Assembly: GCA_017541365.1 (NCBI GenBank)
Contig: JAFXZF010000010.1
Location: 56,892-120,891, forward strand
Source of the DNA: Prevotella sp.
Lineage (GTDB): Bacteria > Bacteroidota > Bacteroidia > Bacteroidales > Bacteroidaceae
DNA length: 64,000 nucleotides
Reading direction: 5' to 3'
Shown here piece after piece: positions 34,632 through 44,334 of the stretch (its first letter is position 1; every line of letters begins with the position of its first letter). The notes under the pieces were generated by a model that had not been told where the DNA came from, made no database searches, and saw nothing but the letters and a program-made list of their open reading frames with translations. Position numbers and translations under genes: made by a program.

Positions 34632-37313
34632 CTACCTGCCGCCCTGTTGTATCATCTCGGCAATATCGTCGCAGAAGCGGTGATTGGAGAGCATTTGGTC
34701 GATAGTGACGTGCATACGGTAACGCCAATAATGGTGAGGGTTGGAAGGTATATTGATACGCTCGGCATTGAGATCAGGGAGCTTTAGTTCGTCGCTGATG
34801 GCGAGCCAGTCTTGCAGGGAGAGGATGCATAGCATGGAGGCTGATTGGAGATTGCGCAGCACGATGTCGCGAGCCAACCAGGCTGGCAGAGGATGAGGTG
34901 CCTCATCACGCCTGCCGAGCATCTGGGAGTAATAACGCTGGGCACGCACTTTGTCTTCATCCCACCACATGCGGAGGGTAGGCATATCGTGACTGTCGAT
35001 GGTGCAGACACTACGGTAAGGGTAGCGGTCAGGATAGCCGAACTGCTGGCCGTATTCTTTTGGCATGGACTGCACCTCGAGGGAGAGGATGCGCAGGTCG
35101 CTCATGACGGTGGGAACGCAGAGGGGTATCATGCCAAGGTCTTCGGCACATACGAGCATACGGGTGGCCTCGATGAGGCGAGGTAGTTTCTGCATGGCTT
35201 CGTGTTGCCAGTGCTGGTCGTTGCGGCGATAGTAATAGTCGTCGTAGAGACGGTTGAAGATACGGCGTTCGCTATCGCTTAGCAGCATCTTGAAGACGTA
35301 GGAGTGCTGAGCTGCTATGCGTGGGTGGTAGAGTTCGGGATTACGATGGTCACGAAGGAAGAGCACGTTGCTGATAAGGGTGTAGAGACCGTCTCTTATT
35401 GTTTGCTGTGAACTTTCAGAATTGTACCACGCTTCCACCTTGCGCTGGGTGTCAAACTCAGGACGCATGAGGTAGTAGCCGTCACGATAAGGGGTGACGA
35501 AATTGTCGCGGACGTAGACGGCTTGGTCCTTGAATACCTCCTGCAACACTTCCTGGGTGATGTAAGGACGTGTAAAGAGGTCTTTCTTAAACTCCAGTCC
35601 GTAGCCTTCCACCTCCTCTGGACGTAGTCCGAGGGAAGGCTGAAACTGTCCCAGCAGTCCGTGAACGGCATGGGTGGGTATCTCCCAGATGCGGAAGAAA
35701 CCGAGGACATGGTCGATGCGATAGGCATCGAAGTATTTCTGCATATTCTGGAAACGACGCACCCACCACTGGCATCCGTCCTTGAGCATTGCCTCCCAGT
35801 TGTAGGTGGGAAACCCCCAGTTCTGACCGTTGATGGAGAAGTCATCGGGTGGTGCTCCTGCCTGTCCGTTGAGGTTGAAATAGTGGGGTTCCTGCCATAC
35901 ATCACATCCCTGACGCTGCACGCCAATGGGTATGTCGCCCTTGAGAATGATGTTCTTGGAGCGTGCATACTGCTGGGCACTCTTCATCTGCCGAGCGAGG
36001 ACAAACTGCACGTAGTAATAGAGAGCTACCTGATGGTATTCCTTGGTGCGAGGGTTGGAGAGCAGGGAGCGATCGGCCTCGTTCCACTTGGTGTGGCCCT
36101 TCCACTGGAGGAAGTCGGCAGTCTTGTTGGTGTCGCGAAGGTAACAGTACTGCGCATAGGGCACGAGCCAACGCTGTTCTTCCTGAAACCAATCTTTGTA
36201 CTCCTGGGTGGCGAAGGTGGTTTTGCCTTCCTGCTCGAACAGGAGCTGCAGGTATTCCTCTTTGGCGTGTATCATGCGCTCATAGTCTATTTGGCGCAGT
36301 TGGTTGAGTTGCTTGCGGAGAGCCTCAAACTCCTTTGCCTTATTGGCATCCTTGAGCGGGGGCAACTGACGGAAATCGACATACTGCGGATGGAGGGCAA
36401 AGATGGAGATGCAGGAATAGGGGTAGGAGTCGTTCCACGTATGGTTCATCGTGGTATCGTTGATGGGCAACACCTGGAGCACTCGCTGGTTGGTGTAAGC
36501 TATCCAATCAACCATGCGCTTTAGGTCGCCAAAATCGCCTACGCCAAAACTGCCCTCGGTACGGAGGGAGAAGACGGGAATCAGTGTGCCTGCCTTCTTC
36601 ACGTTATATATTTTGAAGAATGCCTGTGAGAGTTCGTGTTCCTCCACATCGCCACGACGCAGGCGGGGCATGCGGAAATAGCGGTTGTCATCGGTTTCCC
36701 ACATGGGGTCGTTGAGAATGTCGCCATCTTTTACGGCAACAAACTTGAAGTCGAGGTTCTCGCCAGCAGTATATTCAGCATCGATGTCGCAGGTCCACTC
36801 ATTGGGCGCCTGTTCGATGCAGGGAATAGCACGGTCGAGGTGCCACTCGCCCAACACGGGATGGCCTCCGCAGAGCACCAGCCGCTGGTCGCCCCTCAGT
36901 TGTGGGGCACGCACCTTGAGGCGCACCACTGAAGGGTTGGGACGACGATATGCCTCGCGATGGGTGCGGCGATTGATGCACTCGGTGAAGGCTGAGCTGT
37001 AGAGGTAGGAGTCGTGGGGAATGCCTATCCACACATCGTAGGTGGTATATTGGCTGATGCCCTGCTGACCTATGGCTATGCGATGGGCCTGTGTGGTCCA
37101 CTCGTGAGTGATCACCTCGGAATCGCGTTGCTCGGTATAGTAATAGTCGAGGTATTCTACGCCAGAGAGCTCAAGACGACAGTTGTACTGCCACTGACCA
37201 TTGCCACACTGTGTCATGCGTGAGGTAGATAGCATACCGTCTGGCATACGAAAGTTGATGTAAAGATCGTTGCCGTACTGAGTGCTATAGGTTATGTTGA
37301 AGTAGAGTTGCAC
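34632..37313 (-). CDS. malQ: 4-alpha-glucanotransferase, DPE2-type with two N-terminal starch-binding domains
   Basis: This 893-residue amylomaltase transfers alpha-1,4-glucan segments in glycogen or maltodextrin metabolism. Two CBM20-like starch-binding modules (about 1-110 and 125-240) precede a GH77 catalytic domain. Catalytic residues are recognisable in YRIDHVLGFFRIWEIP (nucleophile Asp), VCAEDLGMIP (acid/base Glu) and TIDSHDMPTLRMWW (third Asp). The extra N-terminal modules and length match plant cytosolic DPE2 rather than E. coli MalQ (about 690 residues); this form is common in Bacteroidetes. It follows the antiporter gene on the same strand by 21 bases. Confidence 0.94.
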   Translation of the reverse strand: MQLYFNITYSTQYGNDLYINFRMPDGMLSTSRMTQCGNGQWQYNCRLELSGVEYLDYYYTEQRDSEVITHEWTTQAHRIAIGQQGISQYTTYDVWIGIPHDSYLYSSAFTECINRRTHREAYRRPNPSVVRLKVRAPQLRGDQRLVLCGGHPVLGEWHLDRAIPCIEQAPNEWTCDIDAEYTAGENLDFKFVAVKDGDILNDPMWETDDNRYFRMPRLRRGDVEEHELSQAFFKIYNVKKAGTLIPVFSLRTEGSFGVGDFGDLKRMVDWIAYTNQRVLQVLPINDTTMNHTWNDSYPYSCISIFALHPQYVDFRQLPPLKDANKAKEFEALRKQLNQLRQIDYERMIHAKEEYLQLLFEQEGKTTFATQEYKDWFQEEQRWLVPYAQYCYLRDTNKTADFLQWKGHTKWNEADRSLLSNPRTKEYHQVALYYYVQFVLARQMKSAQQYARSKNIILKGDIPIGVQRQGCDVWQEPHYFNLNGQAGAPPDDFSINGQNWGFPTYNWEAMLKDGCQWWVRRFQNMQKYFDAYRIDHVLGFFRIWEIPTHAVHGLLGQFQPSLGLRPEEVEGYGLEFKKDLFTRPYITQEVLQEVFKDQAVYVRDNFVTPYRDGYYLMRPEFDTQRKVEAWYNSESSQQTIRDGLYTLISNVLFLRDHRNPELYHPRIAAQHSYVFKMLLSDSERRIFNRLYDDYYYRRNDQHWQHEAMQKLPRLIEATRMLVCAEDLGMIPLCVPTVMSDLRILSLEVQSMPKEYGQQFGYPDRYPYRSVCTIDSHDMPTLRMWWDEDKVRAQRYYSQMLGRRDEAPHPLPAWLARDIVLRNLQSASMLCILSLQDWLAISDELKLPDLNAERINIPSNPHHYWRYRMHVTIDQMLSNHRFCDDIAEMIQQGGR

Positions 37314-37317
37314 AGGT

Positions 37318-37343
37318 TAATTAGGAATTAGGAATTAGGAATT
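37318..37343. repeat. Heptamer array at the antiporter 3' end
   Basis: Three GGAATTA/TAATTCC units lie between malQ and the antiporter gene and include the antiporter's last codons and stop. They are the same unit as at 24777-24870. Confidence 0.75.
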
Positions 37344-38297
37344 CAAGATGAGGTAGGTGTAGTATGCTATCACGAGGATAACGAAAAGGGAGCCCTCAGT
37401 GCGGGTTATTGTATAGTATTTCTTGCCAAAGGCGCAGAACCCCCACAACATGACGGATGAGCCAAGGAGGATTAGTATGTCGGCAGGGGTGATGCCGCCA
37501 ATACCGAGAGGCTGTATGGTTGCTGCTGTGCCAAGCACGAAGAACACATTGAACACTACGCTACCTACCACATTGCCCAATGCCATCGCTGTGTCGCCCT
37601 TCTTTGCTGCCATCACCGATGCTGCAAGTTCGGGGGCGGAGGTGCCTATACTCACAATGGTGAGGGCTATGATACTCTCGCTGATACCTATAGTACTGGC
37701 GATTCCTGATGCTCCCTTTACCAACCCTTTGCCGCCAAGAATGAGGAAGACGAGTCCTACGACGACTCCCACTATGGCTTTCCACAATACCACTTCTTGC
37801 CTTTCCTGCTGGTCATTATTCTTTTGGTTGATGGCTATCGAGATGGTGTAGTAAATGAAGATGGCAAACATGCACAGCATCATCAGTCCGTCAGTACGGC
37901 TTATCTCGTTAGTAGCACACTGACCAGGAATAAGGGCAGTGATGGCTATTACTACGCTGGACAGGACTGCAAAGGGCACGTCATAGCGCACATTTCCACG
38001 CTGCACCTCGACAGGGCGCACCAAGGCAGTAATGCCCATAATGCCGAGTATATTGAATATATTGCTGCCCACGATGTTACCCAAAGCGATATCGACATTG
38101 CCCTGAATGGCGGAGAGCACGCTGACAACAAACTCTGGAGCACTGCTCCCGATAGCCACAATGGTGAGTCCCACTACGATGGAGGGAATGCCAAACCTGC
38201 AAGCTATGGAGGCAGCACCGTCCGTGAGCCAGTCGGCACCCTTGATGATTGCCAACAGACCCACGGAGAACAGGAGTATGTTGATTAGGAGTTCCAC
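37335..38297 (-). CDS. Calcium/sodium antiporter (YrbG family)
   Basis: This 320-residue cation/Ca2+ exchanger has about ten transmembrane helices arranged as two inverted halves. The alpha-repeats are clear: VGLTIVAIGSSAPEFVVSV with GNIVGSNIFNILGI in the first half and IALTIVSIGTSAPELAASV with GNVVGSVVFNVFFVLG in the second. It exchanges cations across the inner membrane. Its stop codon lies within a heptamer repeat shared with other intergenic sites. Confidence 0.93.
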   Translation of the reverse strand: MELLINILLFSVGLLAIIKGADWLTDGAASIACRFGIPSIVVGLTIVAIGSSAPEFVVSVLSAIQGNVDIALGNIVGSNIFNILGIMGITALVRPVEVQRGNVRYDVPFAVLSSVVIAITALIPGQCATNEISRTDGLMMLCMFAIFIYYTISIAINQKNNDQQERQEVVLWKAIVGVVVGLVFLILGGKGLVKGASGIASTIGISESIIALTIVSIGTSAPELAASVMAAKKGDTAMALGNVVGSVVFNVFFVLGTAATIQPLGIGGITPADILILLGSSVMLWGFCAFGKKYYTITRTEGSLFVILVIAYYTYLILNS

Positions 38298-38320
38298 TTG
38301 TCTTTTAACTCCTGAACGAA

Positions 38321-39688
38321 TTAAATTTTAGGCAGCTGAGCGAATGCCTGCTCCAACTCTTCGTCGGTAGGAATATAGTCGCCCATTTCGTGAGAGTTGT
38401 ACTTCTCGTAAGCTACGAGATCGAAGTAGCCTGTGCCAGTGAGTCCGAGTACGATGTTCTTTGCCTCGCCTGTTTCCTTGCACTTCAGTGCCTCATCGAT
38501 GGTAGCACGAATGGCGTGGCTTGACTCTGGTGCTGGCAGTATGCCCTCTGTGCGAGCAAAGAGAGTAGCTGCCTCGAAGACAGATGTCTGCTCTACGGCA
38601 CGAGCCTCAAAGAGCCCATCGTGATAGAGCTGAGAGAGGATGGGACTCATACCATGGAAACGCAGGCCTCCGGCATGGCTGGCACTCGGTATAAACTGGC
38701 TTCCGAGTGTGTACATTTTTGCGAGAGGGCATATCTTGCCTGTATCGCAGAAGTCGTAAGCAAACTTACCACGTGTGAAACTTGGGCATGATGCGGGTTC
38801 AACGGCGATAATCTGGTAGTCTGCCTCGCCACGCAGCATCTCACCTATAAATGGTGTGGCAAGACCTCCGAGATTAGAGCCACCACCGGCACAGCCAATG
38901 ATAGTGTCAGCCTTGACGCCGAGTTTCTTCAGTGCAGCCTGTACCTCAAGACCTATCACGGTCTGGTGGATGAGCACCTGATTGAGCACAGAACCGAGAA
39001 CGTAGCGGTAACCTTCCTTTGAAACTGCTGCCTCTACAGCCTCAGAGATAGCACAACCCAGCGAACCCGTTGTGCCAGGGTGCTCAGCAAGAATCTTACG
39101 ACCTACGGCTGTTGTCTCGCTTGGTGACGGTGTTACTGTAGCACCGTAGGTGCGCATTACCTCGCGACGGAATGGCTTCTGCTCATAGGAGCATTTTACC
39201 ATATAGACATTGCAATCGAGTCCGAGGAATGCACATGCCATAGAGAGTGCCGTGCCCCACTGTCCTGCACCCGTCTCGGTAGTAACACCTTTCAGTCCCT
39301 GCTTCTTAGCCACGTATGCCTGAGCAATGGCGGAGTTGAGCTTGTGGGAGCCAGAGGTGTTATTGCCCTCAAACTTATAATAAATATGGGCAGGAGTATC
39401 GAGTGCTTTCTCGAGGAAATAAGCACGCGTGAGAGGTGACGGACGATACATTTTGTAGAATTCGAGTACTTCGGTAGGAATGTCGAACCACTTGGTATCG
39501 TTGTCAATCTCCATCTTGTTGAGTTCTTCACAGAAGATGGGGTTCATCTCCTCAAGCGTGAGAGGCTTGCCTGTGCCAGGATTGATTAGCGGTGCAGGCT
39601 TTGTTTTCATGTCGGCACGTACGTTATACCATTGTGTGGGAATCTCGTTTTCAGCGAGATAGGTTTTGTAGGGAATTTTTTCTTCCAT
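38321..39688 (-). CDS. TrpB-like PLP-dependent enzyme (TrpB2 group)
   Basis: This 455-residue tryptophan-synthase-beta-like protein has the PLP-binding lysine in NNTSGSHKLNSA, the phosphate-binding loop GCAGGGSNLGG and the SRL-like HAIRATIDEAL segment. The long N-terminus (AENEIPTQWYNVRADMKTKPAPL) and size place it in the TrpB2 group, which often works without TrpA. No other trp gene is nearby. It probably makes tryptophan from indole and serine, perhaps as salvage. It lies 55 bases after fumarase and 23 before the antiporter. Confidence 0.92.
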   Translation of the reverse strand: MEEKIPYKTYLAENEIPTQWYNVRADMKTKPAPLINPGTGKPLTLEEMNPIFCEELNKMEIDNDTKWFDIPTEVLEFYKMYRPSPLTRAYFLEKALDTPAHIYYKFEGNNTSGSHKLNSAIAQAYVAKKQGLKGVTTETGAGQWGTALSMACAFLGLDCNVYMVKCSYEQKPFRREVMRTYGATVTPSPSETTAVGRKILAEHPGTTGSLGCAISEAVEAAVSKEGYRYVLGSVLNQVLIHQTVIGLEVQAALKKLGVKADTIIGCAGGGSNLGGLATPFIGEMLRGEADYQIIAVEPASCPSFTRGKFAYDFCDTGKICPLAKMYTLGSQFIPSASHAGGLRFHGMSPILSQLYHDGLFEARAVEQTSVFEAATLFARTEGILPAPESSHAIRATIDEALKCKETGEAKNIVLGLTGTGYFDLVAYEKYNSHEMGDYIPTDEELEQAFAQLPKI

Positions 39689-39743
39689 AGGTTTATACTT
39701 GTTATTTTTTTATTTTTTTCTTCTTACTTTTTTACTCAGTTCT

Positions 39744-41363
39744 TTAGAACGAAGTAAAGAAATCATTACCCTTGTCGTCAACAAGGATGAAGGCAGGGAA
39801 GTTCTCCACGCGGATTTTCCATATTGCCTCCATACCCAGTTCGGGATATTCCACGCATTCTATGCTCTTGATGTTGCTTGATGAAAGGTATGCGGCAGGT
39901 CCACCTATACTGCCCAGATAGAAACCACCATGCTTCTTGCAGGCATCGGTCACCACCTTGGTGCGGTTGCCCTTGGCTATCATCACCAGCGAACCGCCAT
40001 TCTCTTGGAACTCATCAGTGTAGGGGTCCATACGGTTTGCCGTTGTTGGTCCCATACTGCCGCAAGGCATACCCTTAGGTGTCTTGGCAGGACCCGCATA
40101 GAGTATGGGGTGATCCTTGAAGTACTGTGGCATGCCCTCGCCATTGTCAAGACGAGCCTTAATCTTAGCGTGGGCAATATCACGAGCCACTATGATAGTA
40201 CCGTTTAGATTCACGCGGGTAGAGACAGGATATTTGCTCAGTTCCTTGCACACTTCGCTAATGGGTTGGTCGAGGTTTATCTGTATAGCATCGTCTTCGC
40301 CAGCCTGGCGCAGCGCCTTTGGTATGAGTTCGTATGGCTTGTCGTCCATCTTCTCAACGAATATGCCGTCCTTGGTTATCTTTGCCTTGATATTGCGGTC
40401 TGCAGAACATGACACCCCCAGTCCGATGGGGCATGAAGCGCCATGACGCGGCAGACGAACTACACGCACGTCATGAGCGAATGCAGTACCGCCAAACTGT
40501 GCTCCAAAGCCTATCTTCTTTGTCTCTTCAAGGAGTTGCTTCTCCAGCTCTATATCACGGAAGGCACGACCTGTCTCGTCGCCCGTTGTAGACAGGGAGT
40601 CATAATATTTTGTGGAGGCAAGTTTCACCGTGAGCAGGTTCTTCTCCGCCGATGTACCCCCTATGACGATGGCGATGTGGTAAGGAGGGCAAGCTGCCGT
40701 ACCAAGACTCCTCATTTTCTCCACAAGGAAGGGTACCAAAGTACCTGGGTTCTGTATGCGTGCCTTTGTCTCTTGATATAGGTAAGTCTTATTGGCAGAT
40801 CCCCCACCCTTCACTACACAAAGGAAACGATACTCCATGCCAACTGTAGCCTCGATGTCTATCTGTGCTGGCAGGTTACAACGGGTGTTGACCTCGTTAT
40901 ACATATCGAGGGGTGCATTCTGTGAATAGCGCAGGTTGTCCTGGGTGTAGGTGTTATAAACACCCTTTGCCAATGGCTCTTCATCCTCAAATCCCGTCCA
41001 CACCTGCTGACCCTTCTCAGCATGAATTATCGCCGTACCTGTGTCCTGACAGAATGGCAGTTGTCCTTTACATGCCACTTCTGCATTTCGTAACATGGTC
41101 AAAGCTACATACTTATCATTGTCCGATGCATCTGATGCATTAAGTATAGCTGCAACTTTCTCATTATGCTCACGGCGCAACATAAAGTTCACGTCATGGA
41201 ATGCCTGGGTGGTTAACAACTCGAGCGCTTCCTTTGAAACCTTGAGGATAGGCTTACCCTCAAACTCGCTCATTGTTATTCCGTCCTTGGATATAAGGCG
41301 GTACTCTGTCTTGTCTTCGCCAAGTTGAAACATTGGCGCATATTTAAAATCTACGTTTGCCAT
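39744..41363 (-). CDS. Fumarate hydratase, class I
   Basis: This 539-residue iron-sulfur fumarase interconverts fumarate and malate. The N-terminal domain contains PFCQDTGTA and the [13 protein letters not shown] segment; the C-terminal domain (from about residue 390) has [43 protein letters not shown] and [15 protein letters not shown]. Conserved cysteines fit a 4Fe-4S cluster. In anaerobic Bacteroidales this enzyme serves the reductive branch that leads to succinate. It has its own promoter, nearly identical to that of recG, and a leader of only a few bases. Confidence 0.95.
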   Translation of the reverse strand: MANVDFKYAPMFQLGEDKTEYRLISKDGITMSEFEGKPILKVSKEALELLTTQAFHDVNFMLRREHNEKVAAILNASDASDNDKYVALTMLRNAEVACKGQLPFCQDTGTAIIHAEKGQQVWTGFEDEEPLAKGVYNTYTQDNLRYSQNAPLDMYNEVNTRCNLPAQIDIEATVGMEYRFLCVVKGGGSANKTYLYQETKARIQNPGTLVPFLVEKMRSLGTAACPPYHIAIVIGGTSAEKNLLTVKLASTKYYDSLSTTGDETGRAFRDIELEKQLLEETKKIGFGAQFGGTAFAHDVRVVRLPRHGASCPIGLGVSCSADRNIKAKITKDGIFVEKMDDKPYELIPKALRQAGEDDAIQINLDQPISEVCKELSKYPVSTRVNLNGTIIVARDIAHAKIKARLDNGEGMPQYFKDHPILYAGPAKTPKGMPCGSMGPTTANRMDPYTDEFQENGGSLVMIAKGNRTKVVTDACKKHGGFYLGSIGGPAAYLSSSNIKSIECVEYPELGMEAIWKIRVENFPAFILVDDKGNDFFTSF

Positions 41364-41371
41364 ATAAACTG

Positions 41372-41402
41372 CAAAGTTACTAAAAAACGAGGGCAGAACA
41401 AA
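41372..41402 (-). promoter_or_regulatory. Promoter of fumarase
   Basis: On the minus strand, TTTG (41399-41402), a 19-base spacer and TAACTTTG (41372-41379). The 37 bases from 41371 differ from those at 49411 by a single base. The -7 box ends eight bases before the ATG. Confidence 0.85.
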
Positions 41403-41420
41403 ATAAAATTATATTTATTT

Positions 41421-44306
41421 TTATGGAAAAATATCATCGAGGGTCAGATGACGCACAGTTGTGAAATCAGACAAGGCATCAGAATCTTTCAGTTCATCCC
41501 CCTTACCCAGTATGAGGTAACGTAATGGTTTGCCCTTGATATACTGTTGTTCAAATCGTACGAGATCCTGCAGAGTTAATGTTGGAATTTTCTCATAAAG
41601 CAGACGGTTGACGTCATAGTTTATGCCAAGATAGCGAGCGTTGAGATAGCTGGCAAGAACCCCCATCTTGGTTGTGCGTGCAGCAGCGATAGTCTTCATC
41701 AGGCTTTGCTGTGCGGTGTTGAAGAGGTTGGGAGATTCTGGCAGGGTGTCGGTAATTTGTTTGAATACTTTTATGCAGTCAGCAAGTTTGTCCGTCTGTG
41801 ATATGATGTGCTCCTGGTAGTATTCAGTTTCATTCTTCCTGCCAGGCATCACGTATCTTGCCCATGCGTTGTATGCCAAGCCACGTGATTCACGCAATTC
41901 CTGAAACACTATGGCGTTCATTGACCCGCCAAAGTATTCGTTGAACAAATTCACGGTATACAAGTTGTCTATATTCAAAGGCAGGTTTTCGTTGTGAATC
42001 ATACGCATATTAATGTTCTTTGCATCGTAGGGTGCAACAAACACCTCATCCTCTGTGGTGACAGTCCTCTGGCGTATCTTGTTGACAGGAAGAGTGCCCT
42101 TGAATTTCTTGTCCTTCTTTATTTTCAGAACCTCCAGTGCCACTTCGTCAGCACTTGCAGGTCCCCAATACAGCACAGTGCTCGGCATGTCCCACAAGTC
42201 TTTTACCAGCTGGGTGAACACTTCAGGTCTGGTTTCCTTCAGCTCGTTCATAGTCATGACGTCCTTCATAGGAGTCTCTTCGCCATATAAGCCGTATGAA
42301 ACGAGTGCATTGTAACATGCATTCTGGTTTGTGCGCACCTCTACACGACTTTTCTGTACCTGCTCTACATATTTGTTATATACGTCGTTGTCAGCCTTGA
42401 GTCCCATGATGAATTCATCAAGCATCTTTATGGCGCGTGGCATGTATTCCTGCAGACCTGAAAGGCTGAAGGTGATATTCTTTGCTCCCACGGAGAAAGA
42501 ATAGTTACATGCTATGTCATAGAATTTGCGCTTTATCTGGTTGAGACTCTCTTTCTTCGTGCCGATAAGTTCGAAATAGTCGCCCGCAATGCCATATCGA
42601 CGGTCTGCATCACTGCCAAACTCATAACGGAACTGTAGGGTGAAACGGTCGTCTTCCTTATTCTGTTTGTAAAGGAGTTCGTTGCCGTTTTTCTTTGACA
42701 GCTGCCTTATGGTCATGTCCTTGTCATAATCCACGAACTGTGGATGTATGGGCTCAACCTCGGTGTTTGTCAGTTTTTTGAGAAAGTCGCTTTGCATGTC
42801 GCGATTGCTTGGTATCGGTGTGATGGCGGGTTTTTCAATCTTCACGATGGAGGTGTCTTCGCCCTTGCGCTTATACACACATACATATCCGTCATTGAGA
42901 TACTTCTTTGCCCATGCCGTTATCTCGTTTTTGGTCAGTTTCTCAAGTCTGTCGTTTTGTTCCACATGCTGCTGCCACGGTCTGCCTAAGATGTAGCAAT
43001 CCACCATTTGGCTGACACGTGAGTCGTTGTTGTCATAGGCATTGAGCTGAGCCAGGCGCTCATTGGCTACGATACTGTGTATCAGTTTCTCGTCCCATTC
43101 TCCGTTTTGCAGTTTCTTTATTTCTGCAAGCAGCAGTTCCTTCACTTCTTCCAGCGTCTGACCTTCGTTAGGTCTGCCTTCAAGTACAAACATGCTGTGG
43201 TCTTTCAGGTCCCATAGTCCAGAACCAGCTCCCATTACCGCCATCTTTTGGTCAAGGTCCACGTCCATTAGTCCCACTTTTCCGTTTGAGAGCAGCATAT
43301 CTACCATTGTGATAGTGTCGTTCTGCAGTGATGAAGCTCCCTTCAGTCGCCATGCTATGCGCACGTGTTCTGTCTCCTGTCCCCATACGGTGGTGTCCTT
43401 CGGTGCTGTCAGCACAGGTTGTGCGGGAAATGACGGCGGGGTGATGTTGTTGCCTGCTTTCCATGAACCAAAGTACTTCTTTATCAGTGCAACGGTTTGT
43501 TCTGGGTCCAGGTCGCCTGCCATACAAATGGCAATGTTGTTAGGCACATAGTAACGGTTATAGTAGTTGCGTATGTTCACCTGTGATGGGTTCTTCAGGT
43601 GTTCCTGCGTACCTATTGTGGTCTGCATACCATAGGGGTGTGTGGGAAAGAGCATCTTAAGGAGGGCTTCGGATGATTTGCGTGAGTCCTTCGTCATGGT
43701 GATGTTCTTCTCCTCATACACAGCCTCCAATTCGGTGTGGAAGCCACGCATCACCAGGTTCTGGAACCTGTCGCTCTGTATCATGCACCAGCGCTCCAAC
43801 TCGTTGGAGGGGATGTTCTCCACGTAACAGGTTACGTCGTATGAGGTGAAGGCATTGGTACCTATGCTGCCCATCGTTGACAGCATCTTGTCATATTCGT
43901 TGGGAATATTGTACTGTGCCGCCAACTGCGAAACGGAGTCTATCTCGTGATATTTAGCCTTGCGCTGTGCAGGATCGGTTAATTGGCGATACTCCTCATA
44001 CAGGTCGCTAATCTTGTTGAGCAGAGGCTCTTCTGCTGCATAGTTGGATGTGCCAAACTGCTTGGAGCCCTTGAACATCAGGTGTTCCAGATAGTGAGCC
44101 AGTCCCGTTGTCTCAGCAGGATCATTGCGCGAGCCAGTGTTTACTGCCACATGTGCCGTGATACGCGGTTTCTCCTTGTTTACTGAGATGAAAACCTTCA
44201 GTCCGTTGTCCAGTGTGTAGGTCTGCAGGTTTATGGGGTCGTTTCCTGCCTGCATACCAACGGCGGAGCACAGCAGGGATAGCAATAATATGAGGTGTCT
44301 CTTCAT
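41421..44306 (-). CDS. Secreted M16 family zinc metallopeptidase
   Basis: This is a 961-residue pitrilysin/insulinase-type protease. A signal peptide (about 1-20, HLILLLSLLCSAVGMQAG) is followed by two tandem M16 halves. The inverted zinc motif HYLEH occupies 71-75 in the first half; the second half (from about residue 510) lacks it, as expected for this single-chain type. It should act in the periplasm or at the surface on peptides or small proteins. It lies 28 bases after the DUF4954 gene and probably belongs to the hflX transcript. Confidence 0.92.
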   Translation of the reverse strand: MKRHLILLLSLLCSAVGMQAGNDPINLQTYTLDNGLKVFISVNKEKPRITAHVAVNTGSRNDPAETTGLAHYLEHLMFKGSKQFGTSNYAAEEPLLNKISDLYEEYRQLTDPAQRKAKYHEIDSVSQLAAQYNIPNEYDKMLSTMGSIGTNAFTSYDVTCYVENIPSNELERWCMIQSDRFQNLVMRGFHTELEAVYEEKNITMTKDSRKSSEALLKMLFPTHPYGMQTTIGTQEHLKNPSQVNIRNYYNRYYVPNNIAICMAGDLDPEQTVALIKKYFGSWKAGNNITPPSFPAQPVLTAPKDTTVWGQETEHVRIAWRLKGASSLQNDTITMVDMLLSNGKVGLMDVDLDQKMAVMGAGSGLWDLKDHSMFVLEGRPNEGQTLEEVKELLLAEIKKLQNGEWDEKLIHSIVANERLAQLNAYDNNDSRVSQMVDCYILGRPWQQHVEQNDRLEKLTKNEITAWAKKYLNDGYVCVYKRKGEDTSIVKIEKPAITPIPSNRDMQSDFLKKLTNTEVEPIHPQFVDYDKDMTIRQLSKKNGNELLYKQNKEDDRFTLQFRYEFGSDADRRYGIAGDYFELIGTKKESLNQIKRKFYDIACNYSFSVGAKNITFSLSGLQEYMPRAIKMLDEFIMGLKADNDVYNKYVEQVQKSRVEVRTNQNACYNALVSYGLYGEETPMKDVMTMNELKETRPEVFTQLVKDLWDMPSTVLYWGPASADEVALEVLKIKKDKKFKGTLPVNKIRQRTVTTEDEVFVAPYDAKNINMRMIHNENLPLNIDNLYTVNLFNEYFGGSMNAIVFQELRESRGLAYNAWARYVMPGRKNETEYYQEHIISQTDKLADCIKVFKQITDTLPESPNLFNTAQQSLMKTIAAARTTKMGVLASYLNARYLGINYDVNRLLYEKIPTLTLQDLVRFEQQYIKGKPLRYLILGKGDELKDSDALSDFTTVRHLTLDDIFP

Positions 44307-44334
44307 TATACCTTACACTTTATATTTCGTACCT

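Noticed and set aside
34612..34683. 23-codon reading frame after the palindromic promoter-like site
   Set aside because: It runs into the antisense of malQ with no coding signature; more likely chance.
35661..36524. 287-codon plus-strand open frame inside malQ
   Set aside because: It lies wholly within the GH77 catalytic domain in antisense and has no recognisable features.
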